The notes below the pieces were generated by a model that saw only the letters and a program-made list of their open reading frames with translations, did no database searches and was not told the DNA's origin. The position numbers and the translations under genes are program-made. Positions 1 to 7,449 of a DNA stretch of 36,802 nt are shown here, one piece after another. Positions within the stretch are counted from its first letter, which is position 1. Each line of letters begins with the position of its first letter. Source of the stretch: Oscillibacter sp. GTDB taxonomy: Bacteria; Bacillota; Clostridia; Oscillospirales; Oscillospiraceae. Location: assembly GCA_017482345.1 (NCBI GenBank), contig JAFUNB010000005.1:1-36802 (forward strand), given 5' to 3'.

Positions 1-426
1 GGCGCTTACAAGTTCACCCCCGAGCAGTGCACTGTCAACGAGCAGGGCATCCTGGTTCCTCCCGCTCTGCGCTTCGACATCCTGGAGGAAGTCTCCAAGC
101 GTCTGCCCGGCTTCCCCATCGTTCTGCACGGTTCTTCCTCCGTTCCTCAGGACTTCGTCGCCAAGGTGAACCAGTATGGCGGCGCTATGCCCAACGCCAT
201 CGGCGTGCCCGAGGAGCAGCTGCGTAAGGCCGCTTCCATGGCTGTCTGCAAGATCAACATCGACTCTGACCTGCGTCTGGCCATGACCGCTTCCGTCCGC
301 GAGTACCTGGCTCAGAATCCCTCTCACTTCGATCCTCGCCAGTACCTGAAGCCCGCCCGTACCGCCATCAAGGAGATGGTCAAGCACAAGCTGATCAACG
401 TCCTGGGCTGCGACGGCAAGGCCTGA
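1..426 (+). CDS. fba: Class II fructose-bisphosphate aldolase, C-terminal part (5' end outside window)
   Basis: The reading frame is open from base 1 to the TGA at 424-426 and encodes the last 141 residues of a class II (zinc-dependent) fructose-bisphosphate aldolase, which cleaves fructose 1,6-bisphosphate into dihydroxyacetone phosphate and glyceraldehyde 3-phosphate in glycolysis. Visible family features are the HGSSSVP segment (metal-binding and phosphate region, about residue 43), the KINIDSDLR segment and the C-terminal DPRQYLKPAR segment typical of the long class II type. Codon use is strongly biased to C-ending codons, as expected of a highly expressed gene. A strong terminator follows at once, so this is the end of its transcript. 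The start lies upstream of the window. Confidence 0.95.
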   Translation, partial: GAYKFTPEQCTVNEQGILVPPALRFDILEEVSKRLPGFPIVLHGSSSVPQDFVAKVNQYGGAMPNAIGVPEEQLRKAASMAVCKINIDSDLRLAMTASVREYLAQNPSHFDPRQYLKPARTAIKEMVKHKLINVLGCDGKA

Positions 427-445
427 TTATCACACTGAATACAAA

Positions 446-475
446 AGAGAGACGCTCCGGCGTCTCTCTTTTTTT
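446..475 (+). terminator. Rho-independent terminator after fba
   Basis: Perfect 9-bp stem AGAGAGACG / CGTCTCTCT (446-454 with 461-469) around a six-base loop, followed by a T run to 475. It ends the aldolase transcript. Confidence 0.93.
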
Positions 476-524
476 GTACCGTGGTTCCCGCTCCCGCATA
501 GAATGAAAAAGGGGAGGGGAGACC

Positions 525-1028
525 ATGCGTTTTTTACAGGACTACGACCGCAAGGCTGCCGTGCAGTACGCCCACCGCTGGGCTTACGGCCGCAATCCGG
601 CCTTTTACGATTATGAAAACCTGGGAGGGGACTGCACCAATTTCGCGTCCCAGTGTATTTTCGCCGGCAGCGGCGTTATGAATTTCACGCCCACGTTTGG
701 CTGGTACTATATCGACGCCAACCAGAAGGCGCCCGCCTGGACGGGTGTTCCTTATTTATATAATTTTCTGACCCGCAGGGAATTTTCCCTCGGCCCGGTT
801 GCGGAGGACAGCCGGCTTGAGGCCATGCGGCCGGGAGACATCGTGCAGCTTTCCTTCAAAGGGAATGAATTCCAGCACTGTCCCGTGGTGGTAGCAACGG
901 GCATGCCGCCCACGCTGGAAAACACGCTTGTCGCCGCCCACAGCTATGACGCCGACAACCGGCCGCTGTCCACCTACGAATTCCGGGCCATCCGCTTCCT
1001 GCACATCACGGGAACGATCCATCCTTAA
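525..1028 (+). CDS. Amidase-domain protein (Amidase_6-like)
   Basis: A 167-residue protein with no obvious signal peptide. The GGDCTNFASQ segment with Cys37 and the later FQHCPVV segment with His118 match the putative amidase domain Amidase_6 (a CHAP/NlpC-related cysteine peptidase fold), where Cys and His form the catalytic pair. Aromatic residues around WAYGRNPAFYDY are also typical of this family. It probably hydrolyses an amide bond in a cell-wall or other small substrate, but the substrate cannot be read from sequence. The start ATG has a strong GGGGAGGGG ribosome binding site. It stands alone between the fba terminator and an SLH-GH18 gene, both on the same strand. Confidence 0.8.
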   Translation: MRFLQDYDRKAAVQYAHRWAYGRNPAFYDYENLGGDCTNFASQCIFAGSGVMNFTPTFGWYYIDANQKAPAWTGVPYLYNFLTRREFSLGPVAEDSRLEAMRPGDIVQLSFKGNEFQHCPVVVATGMPPTLENTLVAAHSYDADNRPLSTYEFRAIRFLHITGTIHP

Positions 1029-1111
1029 CCATCTTTTAAGAGTCTGTTCACAATATTTTCCCGCAGATTTGCTATCATGGAGACAATTCCAGAACAGAGA
1101 GGATGTTTTTC

Positions 1112-2782
1112 ATGAGACGCATCACTTCCTGGCTGCTGGCTGCCGTGACGGCAGTTTCTCTCATTGTGCCGGCCGCGGCTGCTCCGGCCACCGGCTTTTC
1201 CGATGTTCCGGCGGAGGGCGCTCTGGCTGCTGAGGTGCAGAAGGCCGTGGATTACGGTCTGATGAACGGATATAACGAGACAACGTTTGGCTACAGCGAC
1301 ACCATGACCCGCGCCCAGTTCGTCACGGTGGTGGGCCGGATGATGGGCTGGATCCCCAGCGGAAGTACCGCCCATGTTTCCATGTGGCTGATTCCGCAGG
1401 CTATGCAGATCCCACAGAATCTCTCTAATGTCTATAAATTCGGCATCGAACAGGCTCAGCTTCACGACGCTGTGGACAACGACAGATCCTTCCGCCCCAG
1501 CGATCCCATCACCCGGGCGGAAATGGCGGAGATTCTGACCCGTGCGCTGGGCTTAAAAGGCGCCGCCACAATGGCTGAACAGGTAATTTCCTTGCCATTT
1601 ACTGACGTGACCCAGAACGCCGGGTACATCGCCGTCGCCTATGAGATCGGCATGACGAAGGGCACCTCTGCCACCACATTCTCGCCCAATGCCACCGCCA
1701 CCCGGGCGCAGGCGGCCGCCATGCTGGTGCGCATCTATGAGAAGCTGAACCGCCCGCTGGACTGGGTCCATGGCTTCTACGCCATCTCCTCCTACAGCCA
1801 GCTGGACTACGCCCAGGGCATGGATACCGTTAGCGCCGGCTGGAGCCGCATGACGTGGGACGGGGAGGAGGCGATGCTGGCCACCACCAGCGCCGACGGC
1901 AACGAATTCTTCGTGCCGGCCAGCTATCAGAGCGTCACTTCCTATATGGATGACCATGAAGTTGATCTGAACCTGAACGTGTTTATGACTGCCGGGGACG
2001 GCGCCGCAGAGCTGCTGGCCTCGCCGGAGGGCCGGGAACAGGCCGTGGAACAGATCATCCACGAGCTGACCGTGGACTACAACACCATCGGCAAAAATCC
2101 CTACGCCGGCGTGACCATCGATTTTGAGGGTCTGCGATCCGCACAGAAGGAGGATTTCGTGCGGTTCCTCCAGGCGCTGGAGCCCAAGGTCCACGCGCTG
2201 GACAAGACCATTTCCGTATGCGTTTCTCCCGTTCTGACCACCGGCGCCTATTACGACGGCTATGATTACGCGGCCATCGGCGAACTGGCGGACCGTGTCA
2301 TCCTCATGGCCTACGATTATGACGCCCGGGATCTGAGCGCCTTTATCGGCAGCGAGTATTATAAGGCCAACGCGCCGACTCCCATGGATCAGATCTTCCT
2401 GTCCATGCTGGCCATCACCGATGAGGAGACCGGCGTTGCCGACCACTCCAAAATCGCCCTGGGCTTCAGCAGCAAGCACACCGCCTGGCAGATCGACGGC
2501 AACAACAAGCTGGTTTCCGGCATACCCATCTATCCCGACAACGCCACCGTTTACAAGCGCCTGCAGCAGTCTGACACCACCCGTGGCTACTCCAATACGT
2601 ACCAGTCCCACTACGCCGTTTACTCCACCGAAAGCGGCGAACGCTATTTCCTGTGGTACGACGACGTACAGCCCAAGGTGGCTGCCGCGAAGCTGCTGGA
2701 CATCACCGGCGTCTCCGTCTGGCGTCTTGGCACCATGCCCATGTACGGCAGCTGGAACTGGACCGGCCTGCTGCACGGCTGA
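1112..2782 (+). CDS. SLH-domain glycoside hydrolase family 18 protein, secreted
   Basis: A 556-residue exported protein. An N-terminal signal peptide (RR, a hydrophobic stretch, cleavage near AAAAPA) is followed by three S-layer-homology units (about residues 27-205, with motifs such as FSDV, ITRAEMAEIL and FTDVTQNAGYIAVAYE) that should anchor it to the cell wall. The C-terminal part (about 215-556) is a GH18 catalytic domain of the YaaH/SleL type: GVTIDFEGL carries the presumed acid Glu339 and VILMAYDYDARD forms a later barrel strand. The likely substrate is peptidoglycan or another N-acetylglucosamine polymer. I chose the ATG at 1112 because GAGAGG (1097-1102) lies 9 bases before it; the ATG at 1103 directly abuts that site. 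Confidence 0.88.
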   Translation: MRRITSWLLAAVTAVSLIVPAAAAPATGFSDVPAEGALAAEVQKAVDYGLMNGYNETTFGYSDTMTRAQFVTVVGRMMGWIPSGSTAHVSMWLIPQAMQIPQNLSNVYKFGIEQAQLHDAVDNDRSFRPSDPITRAEMAEILTRALGLKGAATMAEQVISLPFTDVTQNAGYIAVAYEIGMTKGTSATTFSPNATATRAQAAAMLVRIYEKLNRPLDWVHGFYAISSYSQLDYAQGMDTVSAGWSRMTWDGEEAMLATTSADGNEFFVPASYQSVTSYMDDHEVDLNLNVFMTAGDGAAELLASPEGREQAVEQIIHELTVDYNTIGKNPYAGVTIDFEGLRSAQKEDFVRFLQALEPKVHALDKTISVCVSPVLTTGAYYDGYDYAAIGELADRVILMAYDYDARDLSAFIGSEYYKANAPTPMDQIFLSMLAITDEETGVADHSKIALGFSSKHTAWQIDGNNKLVSGIPIYPDNATVYKRLQQSDTTRGYSNTYQSHYAVYSTESGERYFLWYDDVQPKVAAAKLLDITGVSVWRLGTMPMYGSWNWTGLLHG

Positions 2783-2810
2783 GGCGGCAGGGAGGAGGCT
2801 CTATATGATA

Positions 2811-2838
2811 AAAACCGCTCCTTTCGGAGCGGTTTTTT
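2811..2838. terminator. Bidirectional terminator between convergent genes
   Basis: Perfect 11-bp stem AAAACCGCTCC / GGAGCGGTTTT (2811-2821 with 2826-2836) with loop TTTC. A runs on one side and T runs on the other let it serve both the SLH-GH18 gene (+) and the recombinase gene (-), which converge here. Confidence 0.9.
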
Positions 2839-2840
2839 CT

Positions 2841-3857
2841 TTATGCATCACTCTTTTTCCCAGTTTTTTTCACTCGTGACAAGGGATTTGCCTTTGCAGC
2901 AACCCGCAGGGAATCGTTGTCGATATGGGTATAAATTTCCGTGGTATTCAGGTGGTCGTGGCCCAGAACTTCCTGTACGGCGCGCACATCCACGCCGTTT
3001 TGCAGCATGAGCGTGGCGGCGGTGTGACGCAGCTTGTGGGAGGAATACTGACTGGCGTCGATGCCGGCTTCGCCCAGGCGCTTTTTTACCATGGCGTGCA
3101 CCGTGGAGCGGCTGATCCGCTCGTTCTGAGACGACAGGAACAGCGCGTTGGCATCCTTGCCCCGAATGGGCCGGCGGACGGCCAGATACTGGTTGATCGC
3201 CGTCTGACAGGCGTCGTTCAGGTAGATGATCCGCACTTTGTTGCCCTTGCCGAGCACCCGCAGCGCGTCTTCCTGAATGTCATTGAGGTTCAGGCCCACC
3301 AGCTCGGAGATTCGGAGGCCACAATTGAGGAATAAAGTTAGAATACAGTAGTCTCGCTCCTGATTTTTGCCGTCTACAGAGTCTAAAAGTTGCAAGCTTT
3401 CGTCCAAAGTCAGATATTTGGGCAGTGTTTTCTTCAATTTGGGCGAATCAATGTCTTTGACAGGATTTTCACGAAGTAAGTGCATTTTATTGGTCAGGTA
3501 ATTATAGAACGACCGGATCGTGGCGATCTTACGGGCCCGGGATGACGCGCTGAGACCGTATTCAGGATTGCGGCTGTTTTGATACTGGACGCGGTCGCGG
3601 CTCAGATAGGTCATGTAGCCGTAAATATCCGTCAGCGTGATGCTGCCGACAAACTCCAGATCCACGTCCATAATATCGATCTCGTCCAGCGCTTTGTCAG
3701 AGAGCTGCGGATCGCGGATCTGTTTCATGTAGCGGAAGAAATTCCGCAGATCAAGATAGTATTCGTCAACGGTGCGGCGGGAGTGCGCTTTGATGGTTTC
3801 ATGATACGCCAGAAAATCCCGCAGGATCTGCGGCGCTTCGGTACGGTAATCGGCCAT
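2841..3857 (-). CDS. Tyrosine recombinase (XerC/XerD family)
   Basis: A 338-residue site-specific tyrosine recombinase. The N-terminal SAM-like DNA-binding domain (about 1-120) is followed by a catalytic domain with the full set of active residues: Arg in CGLRISELVGL, Lys in GKGNKVRIIYL, His-x-x-Arg in SSHKLRHTAATL, His in LGHDHLNTT and the nucleophile Tyr in TEIYTHID. It cleaves and rejoins DNA; a housekeeping chromosome-dimer-resolving (dif) role is plausible from its setting beside radA, but a dif site is not visible here. The frame extends upstream to a TTG at 3932, but the ATG at 3857 (MADYRTEA) better fits the family N-terminus. It is somewhat longer than typical Xer proteins (about 300 residues), so a dedicated integrase cannot be excluded. 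Confidence 0.87.
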   Translation of the reverse strand: MADYRTEAPQILRDFLAYHETIKAHSRRTVDEYYLDLRNFFRYMKQIRDPQLSDKALDEIDIMDVDLEFVGSITLTDIYGYMTYLSRDRVQYQNSRNPEYGLSASSRARKIATIRSFYNYLTNKMHLLRENPVKDIDSPKLKKTLPKYLTLDESLQLLDSVDGKNQERDYCILTLFLNCGLRISELVGLNLNDIQEDALRVLGKGNKVRIIYLNDACQTAINQYLAVRRPIRGKDANALFLSSQNERISRSTVHAMVKKRLGEAGIDASQYSSHKLRHTAATLMLQNGVDVRAVQEVLGHDHLNTTEIYTHIDNDSLRVAAKANPLSRVKKTGKKSDA

Positions 3858-3973
3858 GGCAAATCTGCTGGAGCGGATACAAATAAACCAGAGTCCGTCT
3901 GGGCAGTCCCAGAATCGCTGGAAACCGGTCAAATTCGGGAGGGGCCTCGGAAATAGGCGTTTTCCTCTCCCCT

Positions 3974-4005
3974 AAATTGAACAAAATTTTTATTTTGTTC
4001 AATTT
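3974..4005. repeat. Perfect 14-bp inverted repeat, possible operator
   Basis: AAATTGAACAAAAT (3974-3987) and its exact reverse complement (3992-4005) are separated by TTTT. This AT-rich palindrome sits between the recombinase gene and the small Cys-rich frame in otherwise GC-rich DNA. The same 14 bases occur once more at 6387-6400 in the cwlD promoter, so it may be a protein-binding site rather than a terminator. Confidence 0.55.
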
Positions 4006-4104
4006 TATATATCCCTCCAAAAGCCTCCTCTCTGTCGTGTGTCGGTCATAAAATGCGTCGGAGTACGCAAACTACGGTTATCAAACTGTGAACGGATGAT
4101 CTTT

Positions 4105-4317
4105 ATGCGGCGGACTTCCTGCGCCCACAACTGCATTTATCAGCAAAACGGCTTCTGCGAGCTGGACAGCGCCGCGGCAGCCGGATCGAGCTTCGGCTGC
4201 GCGCAGCTTAAGCCTGCGGCCGCAGCGCGGCTCGGATCGCCTCACCGATATTGCGCGCCGGGATCAGTTCCAGTCCCTCCGGCGAACGCAGACCCTCAGC
4301 CCGGTGCGCCGGAATGA
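4105..4317 (+). CDS. Small Cys-rich protein (tentative)
   Basis: A 70-residue frame beginning MRRTSCAHNCIYQQNGFCEL. The spacing C-x3-C-x-Y-x5-C plus a later Cys (SSFGCAQL) resembles families of very small zinc- or metal-binding cysteine proteins seen in Clostridia. The first 35 residues lie in otherwise empty DNA, but the last 110 bases run antisense through the 3' end of radA, and that tail is Ala/Pro-rich and looks like shadow translation. A clear ribosome binding site is missing. A real ancestral protein may have ended near 4210. Function unknown. Confidence 0.35.
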   Translation: MRRTSCAHNCIYQQNGFCELDSAAAAGSSFGCAQLKPAAAARLGSPHRYCAPGSVPVPPANADPQPGAPE

Positions 4318-5590
4318 CGCATTTGGTAAAGCCAAGACGGTGCACCTCAGAGATCCGCTGGGCCAGCTGGTTCACGGAACGCAGTTCACCGGTCAAACCC
4401 ACTTCCCCGATGGCCACCAGATCGCTGGGGATCGGGCGGTCCAGATAGCTGGACGCCAGCGCCACCACGGCCGCCAGATCGGCCGCAGGCTCGTCCAGCG
4501 TCAGGCCGCCGATGATATTGAGATATGCGTCACATGTGGACACTTTCAGTCCGCCGCGTTTTTCAAGTACAGCCAGCAGCATGGACGCGCGGTTATAATC
4601 AAAGCCGTTGCTGGTGCGTCTGGGATTGCTGGCGGCAGACGTGACCACCAGCGCCTGGATCTCGGCCAATACGGGCCGCGCGCCCTCCATCACGCAGGTG
4701 ACACAGGTGCCCGGCGCGTCGTCAGGCCGGCCGGACAGCAGCATTTCCGAGGGATTTTCCACCTCGGCCAGTCCCCCGTCCTGCATTTCAAACACGCCGA
4801 TCTCATTGGTGGCGCCAAAGCGGTTTTTGGCCGCCCGCAGAATCCGGTAGGACGTATGCTGGTCGCCCTCAAAGTACAGCACGCAGTCCACCATGTGCTC
4901 CAGCACCTTGGGGCCCGCGATGGAGCCCTCCTTATTGACATGGCCTATGACGAACACCGTGATGCCCTGCCCCTTGGCCAGCTGCATCAGCGCCATGGTG
5001 CAGTCCTTCACCTGGCTGACGCTGCCCGCCGGAGAGTCCAGTGCCTCGTTGTAGAGGGTCTGGATGGAGTCCACGATGAGCACATCCGGCTGTTCCGTGG
5101 CCACGCACTCCAGCAGATCGCCCAGGCTGGTCTCGGAGATGACGAACAAACTGCCGCTTTCCACCCGCAGACGCTTGGCGCGCAGCTTCAGCTGGTGCTC
5201 GGATTCCTCACCGGATACATATAAAACCTTGGAAAATTCGCAGAGTTTGCTGCAAATCTGCAGCATCAGTGTGGACTTACCGATGCCGGGCGCGCCGCCC
5301 ACCAGCACGAGAGAGCCCTTGACGGCGCCGCCGCCCAGAACCCGGTCCAGCTCCCCCATTCCCGTGGGAAAGCGGATCTCCTCGTCCGTGTGCAGCTCCG
5401 TCACCGGGCAGGCACGGCGGGCGGGCATACCGCCGCGGACGGCCTTGCCGGCGCCCTTCACGCCGCTCAGCTTCGGTTTTTCCGGCTGCTCCACGATGGT
5501 GTTCCACGCACCGCAGGCAGGGCACTTCCCTGCCCATTTCGCCGTCTCGTTGCCGCACTCCGTGCAGTAAAATAGCGTTTTCTGTTTCAT
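4208..5590 (-). CDS. radA: DNA repair protein RadA
   Basis: A 460-residue RadA/Sms protein, a RecA-like ATPase that promotes branch migration of recombination intermediates. Domains in order: a zinc finger (Cys9, Cys12, Cys23, Cys26), a RecA-type ATPase with Walker A GGAPGIGKST (about 98-107) and Walker B-like DVLIVDSIQT, the RadA-specific KNRFG motif (AKNRFGATNEIG), and a C-terminal Lon-like domain (from about 340, with LNIIGGLTLDEPAADLA). The start is the ATG at 5590, preceded by GAAGGGTG; a TTG five codons upstream lacks such a site. It starts 4 bases after the cwlD stop and is probably co-transcribed with it. Confidence 0.97.
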   Translation of the reverse strand: MKQKTLFYCTECGNETAKWAGKCPACGAWNTIVEQPEKPKLSGVKGAGKAVRGGMPARRACPVTELHTDEEIRFPTGMGELDRVLGGGAVKGSLVLVGGAPGIGKSTLMLQICSKLCEFSKVLYVSGEESEHQLKLRAKRLRVESGSLFVISETSLGDLLECVATEQPDVLIVDSIQTLYNEALDSPAGSVSQVKDCTMALMQLAKGQGITVFVIGHVNKEGSIAGPKVLEHMVDCVLYFEGDQHTSYRILRAAKNRFGATNEIGVFEMQDGGLAEVENPSEMLLSGRPDDAPGTCVTCVMEGARPVLAEIQALVVTSAASNPRRTSNGFDYNRASMLLAVLEKRGGLKVSTCDAYLNIIGGLTLDEPAADLAAVVALASSYLDRPIPSDLVAIGEVGLTGELRSVNQLAQRISEVHRLGFTKCVIPAHRAEGLRSPEGLELIPARNIGEAIRAALRPQA

Positions 5591-5594
5591 ACGT

Positions 5595-6320
5595 TCACCC
5601 TTCAAATGCGCCGCAGCCGGCTGTGATTGCCGTGGCCAGCCGCAGCTGATAGTCCAGCTGCTGGAGCAGCGCGGTCTCCTCCCGGTTGGACAGGAAGCCG
5701 CACTCCACCAAAATTCCCGGAGCAGTGATGTTTTTCATCAGATAAATGGAATTTGGGATAGGTTTTGTCTTTTTTTCGTTCCCGATATTGATGCTCACAT
5801 TCAGCGCGTCCTGCACGCTCTGGGCCCAGTCCTGCGCCCCTTCCCCGCCGTTCCAGAACACCTGCGCCCCATGGGTCACCGGCGAGGACGGCAAGCTGTT
5901 CTGATGGATGCTCAACAGTACGGCGTCCGGCGTATTGTTGACCAGCGCCACCCGGTTGCGAAGGTCGGAGGCTTTCTTTTCCCGGATGCCGGAGGCACCC
6001 TCGGAATGGATGGACACGTCCTCCCTGCGGGTCATGACGGTCTCCTGCCCCAGCAGGGCCATGAGATCCTCGACCTTCAGAGCTATGGCCAGATTCAGAT
6101 CTCCCTCAGACACAGCGGGATCCACTGTGGAGACGGCGCCGCCGTCCTCCCCGCCGTGGCCGGCGTCGATGACCAGTACCACCGGCGGCTCCCTGTCCGG
6201 AGAAAAGACCGGCAGAAACGCCCCGCCCTGTCCACGAAACACCAGCAGACCGCAGAGGGCGGCAATGGTGCACACCAGTCCCGTGCACAAAACACGCCGC
6301 ATACGAATCACCAGAAACAT
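5595..6320 (-). CDS. cwlD: N-acetylmuramoyl-L-alanine amidase CwlD
   Basis: A 241-residue Amidase_3 family enzyme that removes the stem peptide from muramic acid; in spore formers CwlD works in the first step of muramic-delta-lactam formation in the spore cortex. An N-terminal membrane anchor (about 8-29) is followed by the catalytic domain with zinc ligands His55 in IDAGHGGEDGG, a Glu in the EGDLNLAIA region and His in LLSIHQNS, and the catalytic Glu in ILVECGFLSN. The ATG at 6320 has an excellent GGAGGTGA site 8 bases upstream. It is divergent from the cotJ operon and 4 bases from radA. A sigma-A-like promoter lies at 6375-6403; a sporulation promoter is also possible but not clear by eye. 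Confidence 0.93.
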   Translation of the reverse strand: MFLVIRMRRVLCTGLVCTIAALCGLLVFRGQGGAFLPVFSPDREPPVVLVIDAGHGGEDGGAVSTVDPAVSEGDLNLAIALKVEDLMALLGQETVMTRREDVSIHSEGASGIREKKASDLRNRVALVNNTPDAVLLSIHQNSLPSSPVTHGAQVFWNGGEGAQDWAQSVQDALNVSINIGNEKKTKPIPNSIYLMKNITAPGILVECGFLSNREETALLQQLDYQLRLATAITAGCGAFEG

Positions 6321-6374
6321 GTTACCCCTCACCTCCCGGAAAAACCATATGGCAGGAGCGAGGCTTCTATTCCG

Positions 6375-6403
6375 ATTATAGGCGCAAAATTGAACAAAAT
6401 CAA
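6375..6403 (-). promoter_or_regulatory. Sigma-A-type promoter of cwlD-radA
   Basis: On the minus strand TTGATT (6398-6403), a 17-base spacer, then a perfect TATAAT (6375-6380). The spacer contains the 14-bp motif (6387-6400) that forms the inverted repeat at 3974-4005. Confidence 0.65.
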
Positions 6404-6487
6404 GGGCAGGCTCCTATCACTCCCCGCTCACATATACTGGTCTGAGCGCATGTTATGCGCAGTTCCGAAAGGAGGATCCATTGCCAT

Positions 6488-6940
6488 ATGGAGAAACCCA
6501 ATCAATCCAACGCCTGCAGTGCGGACATGGGCATTCTGCCCGGCGTCTGCGCTCCCCTGGCGTTTCCCTATGTTCCCGTGCAGGAGAATAACCCTGTCCG
6601 GTTCAGCCGGGCCGAGGCGCTGCAGACCGGCACCCTGTTCCCCGGTCTGGATCTGCCCTTCAAGCGGGCCATGCAGGCCAGAAACAAGCTGCCCAACACC
6701 GCCTTAGTTGAACTGATGGCGCTGGACTTTGCCATCGACGAGCTGGGTCTGTATCTGGTGACCCACAAGGACGACCAGGAGGTCCTGCAGCTGTATTGGA
6801 CGTATCTGAAGCTGGCCCAGGAGGGCCGGGAAAAATACCAGAAGCTGTACGGCCCTCTGCAGATGACGGTGCCCACCCCCGAGGACGGCTTCGCCTGGCT
6901 GAAAGACCCCTGGCCCTGGGATGAAGGAGGGAACGACTGA
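6488..6940 (+). CDS. CotJA-CotJB fusion, spore coat protein
   Basis: A 150-residue protein that joins two spore-coat polypeptides usually encoded separately. Residues about 15-60 (FPYVPVQ, ALQTGTLFPGLDLPF) match CotJA; residues about 75-150 (ALVELMALDFAIDELGLYL, VTHKDDQEVLQLYWTYL, YGPL, LKDPWPWDEG) match CotJB. No stop or restart separates them. The CotJ proteins form a coat complex with CotJC. AAAGGAGG stands upstream of the ATG at 6488 with a long (12-base) spacing. The stop overlaps the cotJC start (TGATG at 6938-6942), so translation is coupled. The operon should be mother-cell expressed by family knowledge; no sporulation promoter was convincingly identified. Confidence 0.9.
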   Translation: MEKPNQSNACSADMGILPGVCAPLAFPYVPVQENNPVRFSRAEALQTGTLFPGLDLPFKRAMQARNKLPNTALVELMALDFAIDELGLYLVTHKDDQEVLQLYWTYLKLAQEGREKYQKLYGPLQMTVPTPEDGFAWLKDPWPWDEGGND

Positions 6941-7449
6941 TGTTTGTATATGAGAAAAAGCTGCAGTATCCGGTGAAGATCAAAACGCCGAACCCCAAGC
7001 TGGCGGCGGTCATCATCAGCCAGTACGGCGGCCCGGACGGCGAGCTGGGCGCCTCCCTGCGCTATCTGAGCCAGCGCTATTCCATGCCCTATCCCGAGCT
7101 GAAAGCGCTGCTGACCGACATTGGCACCGAGGAGCTGGGCCATCTGGAGATGGTGGGCACCATCGTCCATCAGTTGACCCGCAACCTGACGGAGGACCAG
7201 ATCCGCTCCGGCGGCTTCGATACCTACTTCGTGGATCACACCACCGGCGTCTATCCCCAGTTCGCTTCCGGCGCGCCCTGGACCTCCGCCACCATGCAGG
7301 TGAAGGGCGATCTGATCGCCGACCTGACCGAAGACCTCGCAGCAGATGGTGCGCTGCGGTTGGCGCGGAAAAAACCCCGGAGACGTTCCTCCGGGGGCAG
7401 TTTGCATATTCGGGATCAACTCATTCCGCCGTCGCCAGCGCGGCGCTGA
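6940..7449 (+). CDS. cotJC: cotJC 5' part, interrupted by the intervening element (manganese-catalase-like coat protein)
   Basis: Residues 1-135 are the N-terminal two-thirds of CotJC, a manganese-catalase-family spore coat protein. Metal ligands Glu35 (GPDGELGASL) and the EELGH group (Glu65, His68) are present. After IADLTEDLAA the family sequence stops at the 10-bp repeat TCGCAGCAGA (7337-7346), and the frame reads about 33 unrelated basic residues of element DNA before a stop at 7449. The missing part, with the remaining ligands, is found at 20429-20618. Joining 6940-7346 to 20429-20618 gives 597 bp, in frame, 198 residues, a normal CotJC length. AAGGAGG precedes the ATG. As it stands this allele should be inactive. 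Confidence 0.95.
   Translation: MFVYEKKLQYPVKIKTPNPKLAAVIISQYGGPDGELGASLRYLSQRYSMPYPELKALLTDIGTEELGHLEMVGTIVHQLTRNLTEDQIRSGGFDTYFVDHTTGVYPQFASGAPWTSATMQVKGDLIADLTEDLAADGALRLARKKPRRRSSGGSLHIRDQLIPPSPARR
7337..7371. other. Left attachment site: core repeat and element-side arm
   Basis: The core TCGCAGCAGA (7337-7346) is followed by the element-side half site 7347-7371, ending in GGCGCGGAAA (7362-7371). This arm is the exact reverse complement of TTTCCGCGCC at 20402-20411 at the other end. The centre between the arms falls on the GA at 7345-7346, the candidate crossover dinucleotide. Confidence 0.85.
7369..7396 (-). terminator. Terminator of the SLH gene at the element edge
   Basis: Read on the minus strand, CCCCGGAG / CTCCGGGG (7389-7396 with 7375-7382) forms an 8-bp stem followed by six T (7374-7369). 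It ends transcription from the SLH gene and borders, in part overlaps, the attachment arm, so element transcripts should not run into cotJ. Confidence 0.85.

Noticed and set aside
1030-1096. A promoter upstream of the SLH-GH18 gene (TTCACA ... TGCTATCAT)
   Set aside because: The -10 with extended TGC is fair, but the spacing to TTCACA is 20 bases; too weak to list as a feature.
3974-4005. The AT-rich inverted repeat as a LexA box or as a plain terminator
   Set aside because: The GAAC and GTTC halves are 14 bases apart rather than the Firmicutes LexA spacing, and no GC-rich stem followed by a T run is present in a position to end a gene.
6430-6470. A sigma-E or sigma-K promoter for the cotJ operon around CATATACT (6430-6437)
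   Set aside because: The -10-like string is close to consensus, but no matching -35 element lies at the right distance, so I do not list it.
7347-7449. The basic C-terminal tail of the interrupted cotJC frame as a genuine CotJC variant
   Set aside because: It is encoded by the element's attachment arm, the SLH terminator and the SLH 3' end, and the missing family sequence is intact at the other end of the element.
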